The notes: generated by a model not told the origin, from the letters alone. Counted from the first letter of the stretch, positions 35,585 through 46,529 are shown. The stretch: DNA of 64,000 nt from Chrysomallon squamiferum (GCA_012295275.1 CM022677.1:6771690-6835689), one strand, 5' to 3'. Translations and numbers: made by a program.

Positions 35585-35748
35585 ATACACACACATACAC
35601 AGAAAACAGCTTATTACTTATTAATTCACTGAGTTAAAATAGACTGTCTTACCTTTTTGCTTGTTTTACTGAATTAAAATGTATAACAAAAAAAAAGTAT
35701 AAAATTCACAACATTGAGGTATTTTCCTAATTAATTTTTATTTTACAG

Positions 35749-35826
35749 AATTAGCATATCATAAATGTCAGTACTCGCTGTGTATTGCATAAATTATCCT
35801 CGAACATTTCAGATGGCCGGTTTGTT
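35749..35826 (+). CDS. Possible 5' coding exon, left arm
   Basis: A TTTTATTTTACAG acceptor and a GTAAGT donor bound 78 bases. An ATG at 35,765 opens MSVLAVYCINYPRTFQMAGL in phase 2. The mirrored exon at 46,571-46,643 reads the same except for Lys instead of Asn, with a five-base deletion upstream of the ATG. Flanking introns are far more diverged, which suggests that the exon was under constraint. It lies upstream of the MCC-like exons and on the same strand; a direct link is not established. Confidence 0.5.
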
Positions 35827-35867
35827 GTAAGTATACAAACTGTATTGGTTACGTCATGAATATACGA

Positions 35868-35868
<1 letters not shown>

Positions 35869-35908
<40 letters not shown>
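35869..35908. repeat. (ATT)n microsatellite
   Basis: ATT run in the left arm; its mirror is the AAT run at 46,494-46,527. Confidence 0.95.
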
Positions 35909-35909
<1 letters not shown>

Positions 35910-36009
35910 AATCTGAATGGACTGACGATACAAAGAAACTTTCGTACACTGATTATCTTAAAGTGGCAAACAAATTACATCTTTTGCTGCTGTTATAGAA
36001 AGCAGCTTT

Positions 36010-36100
36010 TGCAATTAATGTAAAACTTGGAGGACATGACAGAGGAGTTTAGAGAGGAATATGAAGAAAACGCAGTCGACAGAGACAACTGATAGACCAT
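36010..36100 (+). other. Short acidic open segment, left arm
   Basis: Reads LEDMTEEFREEYEENAVDRD before a stop. The mirrored copy (46,325-46,390, minus) reads LEAMTEEFGEKYEQNAVDRD. Frame and chemistry are conserved between arms, but I find no clear acceptor or donor, so it may be a terminal exon piece or coincidence. A degraded copy follows the P4HA relic at 9,430. Confidence 0.35.
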
Positions 36101-36713
36101 TAACATTTGTAATAATAAACCAAATATTTCAGTTTTATGTTATTTTAATGTTTGTAAATCGGCACTGTCTAAAATGGCATACCACGCTGGTCTCAATGAA
36201 TCCGGTTTTGACAGTCGATTGTATTTATTTGTATTGCTTATATTTTAGTTATTTATCACACATTAATAGATACGTTATGTTGTTTACTGTATATACATTG
36301 ATATTCCTTGAACACACCTATACATTTACATTTATTACTCAGTATACAGCTATATACGACGTTTCGTTATCAGCGATTTTCTGTGGTGTGCAATGACGTA
36401 CACCGTCAACCCCACAAATAGAAAAAAATAAAAATAAATAAAAAATAAATAAAAATAGTAGCTGAAGGGAGATAATGGAAATAACTTATTAAACACTACG
36501 ATATAGAATCTTGTCACAAGACTCAACTTTAATTTTTTGAGTAATTTTATTGAGTAATAACTAATACAAATAATAGCAAGTAGTATTTATAGCTGAGTTT
36601 TATAAAATAGCTTACAATATAAATCACTTTCACACACAAACACACAAACAACAACTTATACATGTACGTATGTATTTTATTTTTAAATATTTAGTTTATT
36701 ATCACTATTTGTG

Positions 36714-36717
<4 letters not shown>

Positions 36718-36753
<36 letters not shown>

Positions 36754-36755
36754 TT
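36718..36755. repeat. (ATT)n microsatellite
   Basis: ATT triplets; mirror AAT run at 45,298-45,345 is longer. Confidence 0.95.
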
Positions 36756-36887
36756 CATTATCGATATTTTTTTCATTAATTAGCTTTAGGAATGATAAAA
36801 CAGACTGAATCGCATCCATTCAAAAATAACATGTTTTAATTTAGTTGCAAAATGTAATAATTTAAAATTATTTCTTCTCTTTCCCAG

Positions 36888-37001
36888 CTAGACCAGGCGG
36901 CCTTGACCTCTCTGAAATGGGAGATAATCGAGCTGAACAACAGGTTGGCACAAGTAACAGCCGAAAGTGATCATTTAGAAAAATAACTGACTAAATGTCA
37001 G
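36888..37001 (+). pseudogene. MCC: MCC-like N-terminal exon, left arm
   Basis: MCC (colorectal mutant cancer protein family) is a cytoplasmic coiled-coil scaffold. This 114-base exon has a TTTCCCAG acceptor and a GTAAGA donor and reads LDQAALTSLKWEIIELNNRL and then AQVTAESDHLEK, followed by a TAA and LTKCQ. Vertebrate MCC has the matching pattern LHSAALASLKGDIVELNKRL near its N-terminus. The in-frame TAA disables this copy. The right-arm exon (45,049-45,162) has the same length and lacks that stop, but has a different one. Confidence 0.85.
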
Positions 37002-37479
37002 GTAAGAAACGATTTTTATTTTTTAATTTTTTTTTTATCCTAGGATTAGCCTGAAATTAAATCTCCACCTGCATTTTAATGTTGTTATTCTAAGAATATA
37101 GCCTGACTAGAAAATAACATGTTTGGCAATAACTCTTGGTGATGATTTAAAGCTACTCTGGCTATCTTCCTGGAAAAGATTTAGAAAATATTTACGTTGA
37201 TCTGATGACCAAATTTAGATTTAAATTTTTTTTATTATTATATATTTACTTTCTGCCTTATTTGGTTATTTATGTATTTATTTAATTATTTATTTATGAT
37301 GTTTTCTTAAGCAGACACTAAAACAAAGAGTACTTAGGTTCAATAAATACAATATATACTAATTCAAATTCATAAACAAAAATGTTATTTTGAATACTAA
37401 GAGAATTTAGTCTGTATGTTTTTTAATTTACTTATAGGCTGTTATATCCAAAAACCATTCAAAACTTCAAATATTTTAG

Positions 37480-37552
37480 TGATTCTACGAGGAACGCGCC
37501 ACTAAACTTCACACGTCACTGCAGAGCTGATGAAGAAGATTAATGTCAGCAG
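37480..37552 (+). pseudogene. MCC: MCC-like second coiled-coil exon, left arm
   Basis: Acceptor TATTTTAG, donor GTCAGT. Reads FYEERATKLHTSLQS and, in another frame, LMKKINVSR, corresponding to YEERITELH...ELNKKIDRL in MCC. A frameshift in the middle joins them. The mirror copy at 44,495-44,574 keeps VIAELMKKTDRHQIN. Confidence 0.75.
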
Positions 37553-37994
37553 GTCAGTGGTCTTTATTAAGTAATATTTAGTGTGAGTTTGCTGTTCTTC
37601 CCTGCTTTTAATGAATGATAAAAACAATAATATAATATATCTGGACACATAATGAAACATAGTTTTGGCTTGTCATTATGTATTGTAAAATAATACCATT
37701 TGTTTGCTGGTTTTTCACTGTTTTTAATGGACAAGAACAAATTCCTGAAAACCCGAAGTTCCAGAAATATGCGAAGACATTTAACCATTTTTTTTCTTTC
37801 ATTGTATGAGTCAAGTCAGTCATTATTCAGATGTAAAACAACACCATTAGCTTGCTGTTCTTTACTGTGTTTAATGAAAGACTAAGAAATAATTTCTAGG
37901 AATTTGTTGAAAATACCAAATTCCAGAAAGTGTAAACACATTGGAACGTTTTTTTTTTTTTGTTTGTTTTTCTTTTCTTTTCATTTCTGTATAG

Positions 37995-38076
37995 AGAAGA
38001 AGATGATCGGACAAAAGCGATGATGGAGGAAGTATCAACGAGAATAATGCAAATGGCTCCCAGTCTGCGAGACCTG
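37995..38076 (+). CDS. MCC: MCC-like third exon, left arm
   Basis: 82 bases between TCTGTATAG and GTAATC, open as EEDDRTKAMMEEVSTRIMQM and then APSLRDL. It starts like the REED segment that follows the preceding motif in MCC. The right-arm copy (44,090-44,171) has the same length and reading. No lesion is seen in this exon itself. Confidence 0.65.
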
Positions 38077-38497
38077 GTAATCATTTACTTTTATATTTAT
38101 TTTTTGACTGTACAGTTTTGGCTGTTTTAGATAGATGTCCAATTGTTTTAAAACTTTATTAATTTTAATTTTAATTCATTATATATATAGCAACATATTA
38201 TAATTTGTTGGATTTTTTTAAATATTAAATTATAATAATTTGTTTTTTCTCGTTTACTTACTGCTAGAAGGCATTTAAAAAAATGTAACAAATAAATATA
38301 TAATTAAAATTATATATTTTTCACATTTTCTTACTGTTAGAAGAATTGAATGAATTAAAAAGAAAAGTTCCAAATAAATATATAATTAAAATGAGATATT
38401 TTTTTTCAATCAGTTAATTTGATCAGAAGAGAAAAATTGAATTAAATGTACAAATAAAATTAAAATTCGCTTCATGTATTTTTTTTAGTAATTTTAG

Positions 38498-38631
38498 ACG
38501 TAAGAAAAGACAGAGAAAATGTCAACGGTGAATGTGAACAAGAACAGATAGGCAGACAGGAAATAGAACTTACACAGCTATGTAGCCATATTGAATATAT
38601 TAATGATGACTGGGAGAAGTTGAAAAGAAAG
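38498..38631 (+). CDS. MCC: MCC-like exon, C-terminal half
   Basis: Acceptor TAATTTTAG, donor GTAACT, open for 44 codons: VRKDRENVNGECEQEQIGRQ, EIELTQLCSHIEYINDDWEK, LKRK. It corresponds to the region of MCC in which a KDEQRLKDYIQQLKNDRA-type coiled coil precedes the conserved QRLDLENAV motif. No mirrored copy exists. Middle MCC exons (roughly residues 90-600 of the vertebrate protein) are not found between this and the third exon. Confidence 0.7.
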
Positions 38632-38779
38632 GTAACTCTGCATAAATATTAAAATAATTATATTTATATTTTTATTTGTAGGTAGAATTGATACACAAAA
38701 CTTAATTATTGAGATTGCTTTTTCCTTCACTTATATTGTATGGCTTGCATTAATGGCTTGAACCCAAGAAAACTCCAGA

Positions 38780-38880
38780 AGCTCAAAGACTGGATTTGGA
38801 AAATGCTGTGTTAATGCAGGAGCTGATGGCTGTGAAGGGCAGTCTTATGAAATGTAGCCCTAACCAAGCATCTGACCTTC
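38780..38880 (+). CDS. MCC: MCC-like exon with QRLDLENAVLMQELMA
   Basis: Reads EAQRLDLENAVLMQELMAVK, almost identical to the most conserved segment of vertebrate MCC. A TCCAG acceptor precedes it. The donor is unclear: conservation stops at LMAVK, where a GTGAAG could serve. This is the strongest single piece of evidence for the MCC assignment. Confidence 0.85.
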
Positions 38881-39142
38881 TTTGGGAAGGAAAAAAAATC
38901 AGACAGACTAATCAAACAGGCATTCATAATTTTGTTAATTTAGTAATGAAAATTGTGTTTCAGTTTTTTACTATATTAACTTGCATTTACTTGTACTTTT
39001 TCTTTAATTTTTTATTTTTTTTTATTAATGGCAGTTTGGTCTTTGTGTCTTATTCCATTTATATTAAATCATTTTCTGAATTCTAGGCAGACTGAATATA
39101 CACACTTTGGACTTTGTCATTTACATATGAATTATTTTTCAG

Positions 39143-39300
39143 AAGGAGAAGGCGGAGCTGAAAGTCAGAACTACTTGATGGAGAAGGAGACTGAGTGGTA
39201 AGGAGTCACAGGAGCAGGCCTACAGAGTACAGATAGAGCTTCTCAAGTGTGAGATCTCAGAGCACCAGCAGAGACTGGGCAGAGACGGCAAACACAAACA
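39143..39300 (+). pseudogene. MCC: MCC-like exon, frameshifted
   Basis: After a TTTTTCAG acceptor the reading is KEKAELK, then QNYLMEKET one frame over, then SGKESQEQAYRVQIELLKCE and ISEHQQRL back in the first frame. Vertebrate MCC has the order MAELKAQ, YLLEKEK, AQEQAYLVHIEHLKSE. Two compensating indels within 50 bases break the frame. The motifs are otherwise well kept, so sequencing error is a serious alternative. Confidence 0.8.
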
Positions 39301-40178
39301 TGTGATTATCTCTGTTTTATCTATCACTTTATCTCTTCTAGCTAGACTAGCAGGTATATAAACAGTGGAAACATACATAGTAGATATATTTCACATTATT
39401 GATTTTATTATTTGTGTGTTTTAAACGTTGATTTAAACAGAGAAAAAATTAAATAATAATGACCAACTTCATATACTGTCTACTGATTTTATTATGTGTG
39501 TATTCTAAACACTGATTTGTCATGTAAACACATCTAAATAATAATAATAACTTACTTGATAGACTGTCTACTTATTTTATTATGTGTGTATTCTAAACAC
39601 TGATTTGTCATATAAACACATGTAAATAATAATAACTTACTTGATAGACTGTCTATTTATTTTATTAAGTGAGTATTCTAAATGTACTGACTTGTTAATA
39701 TAAACACAGAAAACTAAAGAATAACTTACTATATAATGTCATTGATTCTGTGTGTCATAACTACTGATGCTGTATTCGCAGTTCTTTATTATAATTTTAA
39801 ACAGTATGTTTTCTAAGAATACTGAGTGTAACAGAACTGTAATAATAAAATAATGATAGGTTATGTCATTACATTGATTTTGTATGCCATAACTACTGAA
39901 CTTGTTCTTTTAAAATAATAATGAATTCAAAACATTTGCAATTATTAAAATTTTAAATGTTTTAAATCTTGATTCATCATTTAATAATTTTAATTTTATT
40001 AGGTAACTGAGTTTCAATCATTTATCATCATGATGAAGAAGATAATTGTTTATGTTTTATACAATTTTAATTTAATTATTATAATCAAATTTTAATTGTA
40101 TATCATAAGGACAAGGATGATAATCTGATAGCTTTCATAATTACTAAAAAATTTCAATGACTAGTCATTTATCATCAG

Positions 40179-40401
40179 GATGATGAAGATGATGAGCTGA
40201 CAGTGCCAGCTATCTGTGAGTTGAGATTGCGTGATGTGATGGAGATAGCTCAGGACCTGTGTGAGTCACTCAGAAGAGAAAAAACGACTCAAATTCAGAG
40301 TACAAGAGTTAGTGGCTGCTTTTAGAGAAAATCTCTAAAAACTCAGAAATCAGACATCAGCAGTCAGCAGAGTTTGTCAATGACCTGAAACAAGCTAACA
40401 G
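40179..40401 (+). pseudogene. MCC: MCC-like C-terminal exon, frameshifted
   Basis: Acceptor ATCATCAG, donor GTAAAA. Reads ELRLRDVMEIAQDLCESLRR, then REKRLKFRVQELVAAF after removal of one A from an A-run at 40,280, then SEIRHQQSAEFVNDLKQANR in a third frame. It matches the AAEFTNAIRREKKLKARVQ and SSEIRHQQSAEFVNDLKRAN segments of MCC. Lesions are single-base, one in a homopolymer. The terminal MCC exon is not recognised downstream. Confidence 0.85.
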
Positions 40402-41225
40402 GTAAAACATACAGGTGTATGTATGCACATCACACATATCTACATATATGCATACGTACCCACTTGCTCATGCAAACACATACACAAATTTCAAACATAA
40501 GTTCAGATTAAATTTAGACATTTTAATACTAAACTTATTATTATAACCTATAATGTCATTGATTTCCTTTTTATTGGTGTACAAATGTTTGCATTGCATA
40601 TATACTTACCCAAGCAAACACACATACAAACATTTTCAAACATTCATATGATATTTAGAAACATTTTAATATTAAGCTTATTATATGAATATCATAAATC
40701 TAAACTGCCATAGTGTCATTGATTTTATTTTTTCCTTTTTACTGCATTTTTTTTGCAAGATTTTTTGTTTAGTATTATAATCACTTTTACTGATATTGTT
40801 CTTATTAACATTTATATATTTTTAATATAAATAATCTAATTTTATTTTCTGCTTTTGCTGATAGCGTTAGTATTTCTGTAACATGACTGAGGTATCTAAT
40901 ATTACATATCTTTATTTCACTTTATTTTTTGTTCTATAATGTCTTTATTATCATTAGTATTTTTGTTAAATAAATAATTTAATTTTACATCGTATTATTT
41001 CACTTTATTTCATGAATCACTAATATCATTTTACTTTTTTAAACCAAATTTACATAATAGTTATATAGCTTTTAAATTTTACTTTGATATCATTAGTATT
41101 TTTGTAACATAAAATATATTTAATTTTATATTTCTTTATATTTTAGTTATATCTTGACTGATTACCAGCATATCTCCATAAAGTAAATTCTCTTTCTAGT
41201 ATTGGTAAAAAGGTATCATTAACAC
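40402..41225. other. AT-rich intronic stretch
   Basis: Contains two diverged copies of a CATATATGCATACGTACCCA and TTCAAACATA... block (40,440-40,560 and 40,590-40,720). No exon is recognised. Confidence 0.55.
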
Positions 41226-41229
41226 TACC

Positions 41230-41520
41230 ATGCATGTCAACATTAGAAAAACAACAGAAACGACACCATCAGAGGTTGTAGCTGCAACAGAACAAGATCA
41301 GACAGAGACTTGGGAAGGCAGCATTCAAGAGATGTTTCACCACACTGATGATTCGAAGGACCAAGCTAGTCCTGTTCCTGATTCAGACAACAGAGTGGGA
41401 CCAATGCACCCAGGTCCCTATCCCCTACTTCAGCATCACACAAATCTAGGCCATTTTCTACAGATGGGACACAAGAGACTATGGATAATGTGAATCAACA
41501 GCCTGGTGTCAAGTGATGTG
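41230..41520 (+). pseudogene. Unidentified coiled-coil gene fragment, copy C
   Basis: An open frame reads VVAATEQDQTETWEGSIQEM, FHHTDDSKDQASPVPDSDN and MHPGPYPLLQHHTN to a stop at 41,493. It is the best preserved copy of the acidic SSKDxASPxPDSDN segment seen at 4,690 (minus) and 21,530. The region 41,400-41,560 matches 21,560-21,720 base by base with indels. The protein is not recognised and the function is unknown. Confidence 0.55.
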
Positions 41521-41581
41521 TCAGGCCTGTGTTAGAATTTTGTCAGAAACCTCTCAACTATATATTAGTTTATATATATAA

Positions 41582-41685
<104 letters not shown>

Positions 41686-41834
41686 ATGAATGATAATAAT
41701 CAAAATAACATATGCATTAATCAGACAAATGTAGATTGATAAAAAAAAAGTATTATGTTCATGTTGGAATTTCTAAAAACATTGTTTACTGTTGATGTTA
41801 AATATTTTATGTAGGTCAATGCAGTATTATTCAG

Positions 41835-41915
41835 TTGCTGTCTAGAAAGGGAATTTACATTATGGAGAAGGATGAATCAGCTGTACAGACACTGCATACT
41901 GCACAATTCCAAGTT
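41835..41915 (+). CDS. Unidentified exon (LLSRKG family), copy 2
   Basis: 81 bases between a TTATTCAG acceptor and a GTAAGT donor, open as LLSRKGIYIMEKDESAVQ and then TLHTAQFQV. It is the counterpart of 21,969-22,049 with identical exon length. A short CTGGAAGTTGAGCAGCAGGT piece (VEQQV) follows at 41,980, as if the next exon of the same unit begins there. Unknown family. Confidence 0.6.
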
Positions 41916-42059
41916 GTAAGTTTTTTAATCTTATTTTTATTTCTTATTAAGTAAAATAAGCTTTATATTAGCAAAGACAAAAGCCTGGAAGTTGAGCAGC
42001 AGGTGACTTAGTTTTCTTCCATTAGCATTGTTTTATTTATTTTTAGCTTATATTTGTAC

Positions 42060-42937
42060 TAGGGGTAATCAAAACAGTTTTGTTTTTAACTCCCAAAAAT
42101 TAGTATGTGTGATACATTTAATTAATCTTTTCTAGCTTTTAATAACATAGGATCATTACATTCATCTCCAATTGTGTTAAGATTACAGATTTGACATTTT
42201 CTGTTTTCTCTTAGAATAGTAGACCCGTTTCAGTAGGAAGTTAATCATGGTTCTAAATTTACATAAGACTTTCGCATTCTTTTGAGATAGGAAAGTAAAC
42301 TAGTTTTCAAAGTTTATTTGATTTTAAAATGTCTTTCTATTAGTTGTATATTTGTAAAACCCCATATTTCACAACCATACAATAAAATTGGCTGTATAAT
42401 TTGTCAAATAAATCAAGTATACAGTCATTAGAGAGATTATTCTGATGACCTTCAGCTATTAGGCTATACATAGCTTTCATTGCTTTATTATATAGTTATT
42501 TTAAGTGAATAGACCATTTCATGTGAAGTGTATTTAGAGTTATATCAGTAATCTCCATCAAATATAAATATGTAACCACAAGTTTTTCTCCTTTTACTGA
42601 AAATCATTATTTTAGTTCTATTTATATTAACTTTAAGTCTCCATTGTTGGCAGTAATTGACAAAAACATTAAGATTATGTTGTAGAACATCCAGTGATTG
42701 TGCTAACAGTATTGTATCATCAGCATACAGTAGAATAAAAAGCTTTAATTAAACATTAAATTCTTCACTAAACATTGTTGTAATTGCCCTACGCTTTGCT
42801 ATCTATAAGAAATTCCTCTAAGCCATTTAGAAAAACAGAAAATAAAAATGGTGAGAGATTATCTCTTTGCCTCACACCGATTTCACAATCAAACAAACCA
42901 TTCGCTATAATTTTAGCCTTAGTATCTTCATACATAT
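42060..42937 (-). mobile_element. Non-LTR retrotransposon (LINE) reverse-transcriptase fragment
   Basis: The minus strand reads in order IGVRQRDNLSPFLFSVFLNG, LLYADDTILLAQSLDVLQHN, FVNYCQQWRLKVNINRTKIM, PILLYGCEIWGFT and CNLNTIGDE. YADD is the reverse-transcriptase active site, and QWRLKVN plus the C-terminal CEIWG block are typical of CR1/RTE-like LINEs. Frameshifts and stops occur between blocks, so it is dead. The upstream part is cut at about 42,937 by the Tc1-type insertion. Confidence 0.85.
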
Positions 42938-43654
42938 ACTCTAACAAAAACGAAACGCAAAAGTAGATGTTATTGTCATTGGGAATATCTACCTAATGCA
43001 TCAACAGAATGCAGCAGAATGTTCACATTTTACACACACTTTCGCAGTTCATTAATATTGATGGCATTACATTGAAAAGGTTAAAGTTCAAGCTTATAAC
43101 AGTATAATATGAATATCTTGTGTGCCCACCATGGGAGTCCAGAACTGCCTGACATCTCCATCCCATGGCAGTAATGACATTATGAATTACACCTTGTGGA
43201 ATGGTGGCCCACTCTGTCTGTAGTAATAATGCCAACTGAGCTCTATAGGGTTCAAATCTGGAGATTTAGAGAGCCAGGGCAGGACCTGAATGTTATTGTT
43301 GTGTAGATACGCTGTTGTGAGTCTGGCTGTATGTGGTCTTGCATTGTCATGATGGAATATAGTGTTACCATTATTCATAATTGGAGTGACATGTGGCTGC
43401 AAAATTTCATCTTGGTATCTCTGTGCCATTAAGTTGCCTTGGATGTGAACCAGGTTGGTCCTGCCAATGTATGAGATTGCTGCCCATACCATCACACTAC
43501 CACCGCCAAATCTGTCTGCTTCCTGTATGCAGCAAAATGTTCACCAGGACGTCTGTAAACTCAACATCTTCCATCAGCTCGACGAAGCAGAAATTGAGCC
43601 TCGTCACTAAACCAGACAGTTCTGCATCATAACTGAGGCCACTTGACACCACTG
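42938..43654 (-). mobile_element. Tc1/mariner-type transposase fragment
   Basis: The minus strand reads WFSDEAQFLLRRADGR (first catalytic Asp), MMVWAAISYIGRTNLVHIQG, DNARPHTARLTTAYLHNNN (second Asp), SPDLNPIE (third acidic residue) and, one frame over, GVIHNVITAMGWRCQAVLDS with HGGHT at the C-terminus. A frameshift near 43,220 and stops near 43,500 disable it. The N-terminal DNA-binding part would lie in the N run. An ACTTTTGCGTTTCGTTTTTG end next to a TA in the LINE sequence suggests the element's terminus. Confidence 0.9.
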
Positions 43655-43854
43655 NNNNNNNNNNNNNNNNNNNNNNNNNNNNNNNNNNNNNNNNNNNNNN
43701 NNNNNNNNNNNNNNNNNNNNNNNNNNNNNNNNNNNNNNNNNNNNNNNNNNNNNNNNNNNNNNNNNNNNNNNNNNNNNNNNNNNNNNNNNNNNNNNNNNNN
43801 NNNNNNNNNNNNNNNNNNNNNNNNNNNNNNNNNNNNNNNNNNNNNNNNNNNNNN
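43655..43854. other. Assembly gap, 200 N
   Basis: Exactly 200 N. The right side starts directly with sequence mirrored at 38,305. The left side is inside a Tc1 element. Confidence 1.
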
Positions 43855-44089
43855 AAATTTTAATTATATATTTATTTGTTAATTTCTTTTTAATGCCTTC
43901 TAGCAGTAAGAAAACGAGAAAAAAAGTTATTATAATTTAATATTTCAAAAAAATTCAACAAATTTTAATATTTGCTATTTATATAATAAATTAAAATTAA
44001 AATTAATAAACTTTTAAAACAATTGGACATCTATCTAAAACAGCCAAAACTGTACAGTCAAAAAAATAAATATAAAAGTAAATGATTAC

Positions 44090-44171
44090 CAGGTCCCGCA
44101 GACTGGGAGCCATTTGCATTATTCTCGTTGATACTTCCTCCATCATCGCTTTTGTCCGATCATCTTCTTCT
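44090..44171 (-). CDS. MCC: MCC-like third exon, right arm
   Basis: Same 82-base length and reading (EEDDRTKAMMEEVSTRIMQM) as 37,995-38,076, with intact splice dinucleotides. It is the most strongly conserved coding block between the two arms. Confidence 0.65.
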
Positions 44172-44494
44172 CTACACAGAAATGAAAGAAAAAAAAAAAC
44201 GTTCAAAAAAACGTTCAAATTTTCTTTACACTTAGTCTTTTCATTAAACACAGTAAAGGAATTGGTGTTATTTTCTGAATAAAACTTGACTCATACAATG
44301 AAAGAAAAAAATTAAATGTTTCATATTTTACATCGGGTTTTCAGGAATCTTTTCATGTCCATTAAAAACAGTAAAAAACCAGCAAACAAATGGTATTATT
44401 TTACAATACATAATGATTAATTGTTTTATTATTCATTAAAAACAGTGAAGAACAGCCAACTCACACTATATATTATTTAATAAAGACCACTGAC

Positions 44495-44574
44495 TTGATG
44501 ACATTAATCTGGTGTCTGTCTGTTTTCTTCATCAGCTCTGCAATGACATTCAGTGACGCGTTCCTCTAGAATCA
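44495..44574 (-). pseudogene. MCC: MCC-like second exon, right arm
   Basis: Keeps EERVTE in one frame and VIAELMKKTDRHQINVIK in another, corresponding to YEERITELHSVIAELNKKID of MCC. It is about seven bases longer than the left copy and also frameshifted, at a different place, so the two copies decayed independently. Confidence 0.75.
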
Positions 44575-45048
44575 CTAAAATATTTAAAGTTTTGAATGGT
44601 TTTTGGATATAACAGTCTATAAGTAAATTAAAAAACATACAGACTAAATTCTCTTAGTATTCAAAATAACAACAGACATTTTTTTTATGAATTTGAATTA
44701 GTATATACAGTATTTATTGAACCTATGTATTCTTTGTTTTAGTATCTGCTTAAGAAAACATCATCAATAAATAATCAAATAAATACATAAATAACCAAAT
44801 AAGGCAGAATGGAAATATATAATAATAAAAAAATTTAAATTTAAATTTGGTCATCAGATTAACGTAAATATTTTTAAAAATCTTTTCCAGAAAGATAGCC
44901 TGATTAGCTTTAAGTCATCACCAAGAGTTAGTGCCAGACATGTTATTTTCTAGTCGGGCTATATTCTTATTCCTGTTACCAGAATAACAACATTAAAAGT
45001 CAGATTTAATTTCATGCTAATGCTAGGACAAAAAAAATCATTTGTAAC

Positions 45049-45162
45049 CTGACATTTAGTCACTTGTTTTTCTAACTGATCTCTTTCAGCTATTACATGT
45101 GCCTACCTGTTGTTCAGCTCGATTATCTCCCATTTCAGAGAGGTCTAGGCCGCCTGGTGTAG
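45049..45162 (-). pseudogene. MCC: MCC-like N-terminal exon, right arm
   Basis: 114 bases, as in the left arm, reading LHQAA, then TAG, then TSLKWEIIELNNR and ERDQLEKQVTKCQ. The stop positions differ from those in the left copy (TAG after AA, and after NNR), while the left copy's TAA is absent here. Confidence 0.85.
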
Positions 45163-45296
45163 CTGGGAAAGAAAAGAAAGAATTTTAAATTATTACATTT
45201 TGCAACCAAATTAAAACATGTTATTTGTGAATTTTTGTGATTCAGTCTGTTTTATCATTCCTAAAGCCAATTAATGAAAAAAATATCGATAATGAA

Positions 45297-45297
<1 letters not shown>

Positions 45298-45346
<49 letters not shown>
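45298..45346. repeat. (AAT)n microsatellite
   Basis: Pure AAT run, mirror of the shorter ATT run at 36,718. Confidence 0.95.
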
Positions 45347-45348
<2 letters not shown>

Positions 45349-45529
45349 TAATAATAACAATAATATCACAAATAGTGATAATAAACTAAATATTTAAAAA
45401 TAAAATAAAATATTAAAATATGCTATTCATTTCAACTTTCAGATACGAATATATAATATATATATATAGAACACAAATACATACATACATATTTATATAA
45501 GTTGTTACTCCTCTTGTTACGTTAAAACG

Positions 45530-45530
<1 letters not shown>

Positions 45531-45563
<33 letters not shown>
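45531..45563. repeat. (GT)n microsatellite
   Basis: About 32 bases of GT; the left arm has only interrupted CACACAAACAC at 36,632-36,650. Confidence 0.95.
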
Positions 45564-45568
<5 letters not shown>

Positions 45569-46490
45569 GTGTGAAAGTGATTTGTATTGTAATCTATTTT
45601 ATAAAACTCAGCTATAAATACTACTTGCTATTATTTGTATTAGTTATTACAACTGCTTCTACTACTTGCTACTTAGAGTAACTGTAATTAATCATGTACG
45701 AGCAGTATGTCAGTAAGGAACAAAACATATAAATAATCAGAATAAAATAAAATGTGAATGCAATTAAATAAAACAACAAAAGAACGATCGTCAATATATT
45801 GTTATTTATTATTACAAAAAATCTGCTAAATTACTCAAAAAAATTAAAGTCGAGTCTTGTGACAAGTTTCTATGTCGTATTGTTTACTAATTTATTTTCG
45901 ATTATCTGCCCTTGAAAACTATCCAAAACGCAGACGACGAAACATTTTAGAAGCTAAATTACAAACATGTACTTCAAACTATATAAAGAAAGAAATAAAA
46001 AAGAAGTACTGTAGCATTACCTGAATATACAAAGAAATCCACTCTTCATGATTCTTAGAATCTACATTTATTTGCAAAATCCATAAATAACAAATACCGC
46101 AAATGACAGCAGAAATCCCGCAGCCCGCAAAAGAAAATAATTATATGAGAGTAATCTCCCTTCAGCTGCAATTTCTTTTTCTCTCAAATACTGTCAAAAC
46201 CGGATTCATTGAGACCAGCATGGTATGCCGTTTACAGTGGCGGTTTACAAAACATTAAAATAATATTACACTGAAATATTTGTTTTATTATTACAAATGT
46301 TAATGGTTTAGCAGTTGTCTCTGTCTACTGCGTTTTGTTCATATTTCTCTCCAAACTCCTCTGTCATGGCCTCCAAGTTTTACATTAATTGCAAAATCTG
46401 CTTTCTATAACGGCAGTAAAAAATTACATTTTTTTGCCATTTTAAGCTAATCAGTGTACGAAAGTTTGTTTGTATCGTCAGACCATTCAG

Positions 46491-46529
<39 letters not shown>

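Larger units (their letters stand above)
29900..38305 (+). repeat. Palindrome 2, left arm
   Basis: Mirrored at 43,855-53,395. Matched pairs include 29,930 with 53,350; 30,640-30,840 with 52,435-52,630; 31,600-31,900 with 51,240-51,560; 32,280-32,480 with 49,650-50,100; 33,320-34,680 with 47,590-48,990; 35,749-35,826 with 46,571-46,643; 36,888-37,001 with 45,049-45,162; 37,995-38,076 with 44,090-44,171. Homology continues to 38,305, exactly opposite the gap edge. Confidence 0.92.

Noticed and set aside
43643-43882. Open frame across the second N gap
   Set aside because: Same artefact; the left side is Tc1 sequence on the opposite strand and the right side is intronic.
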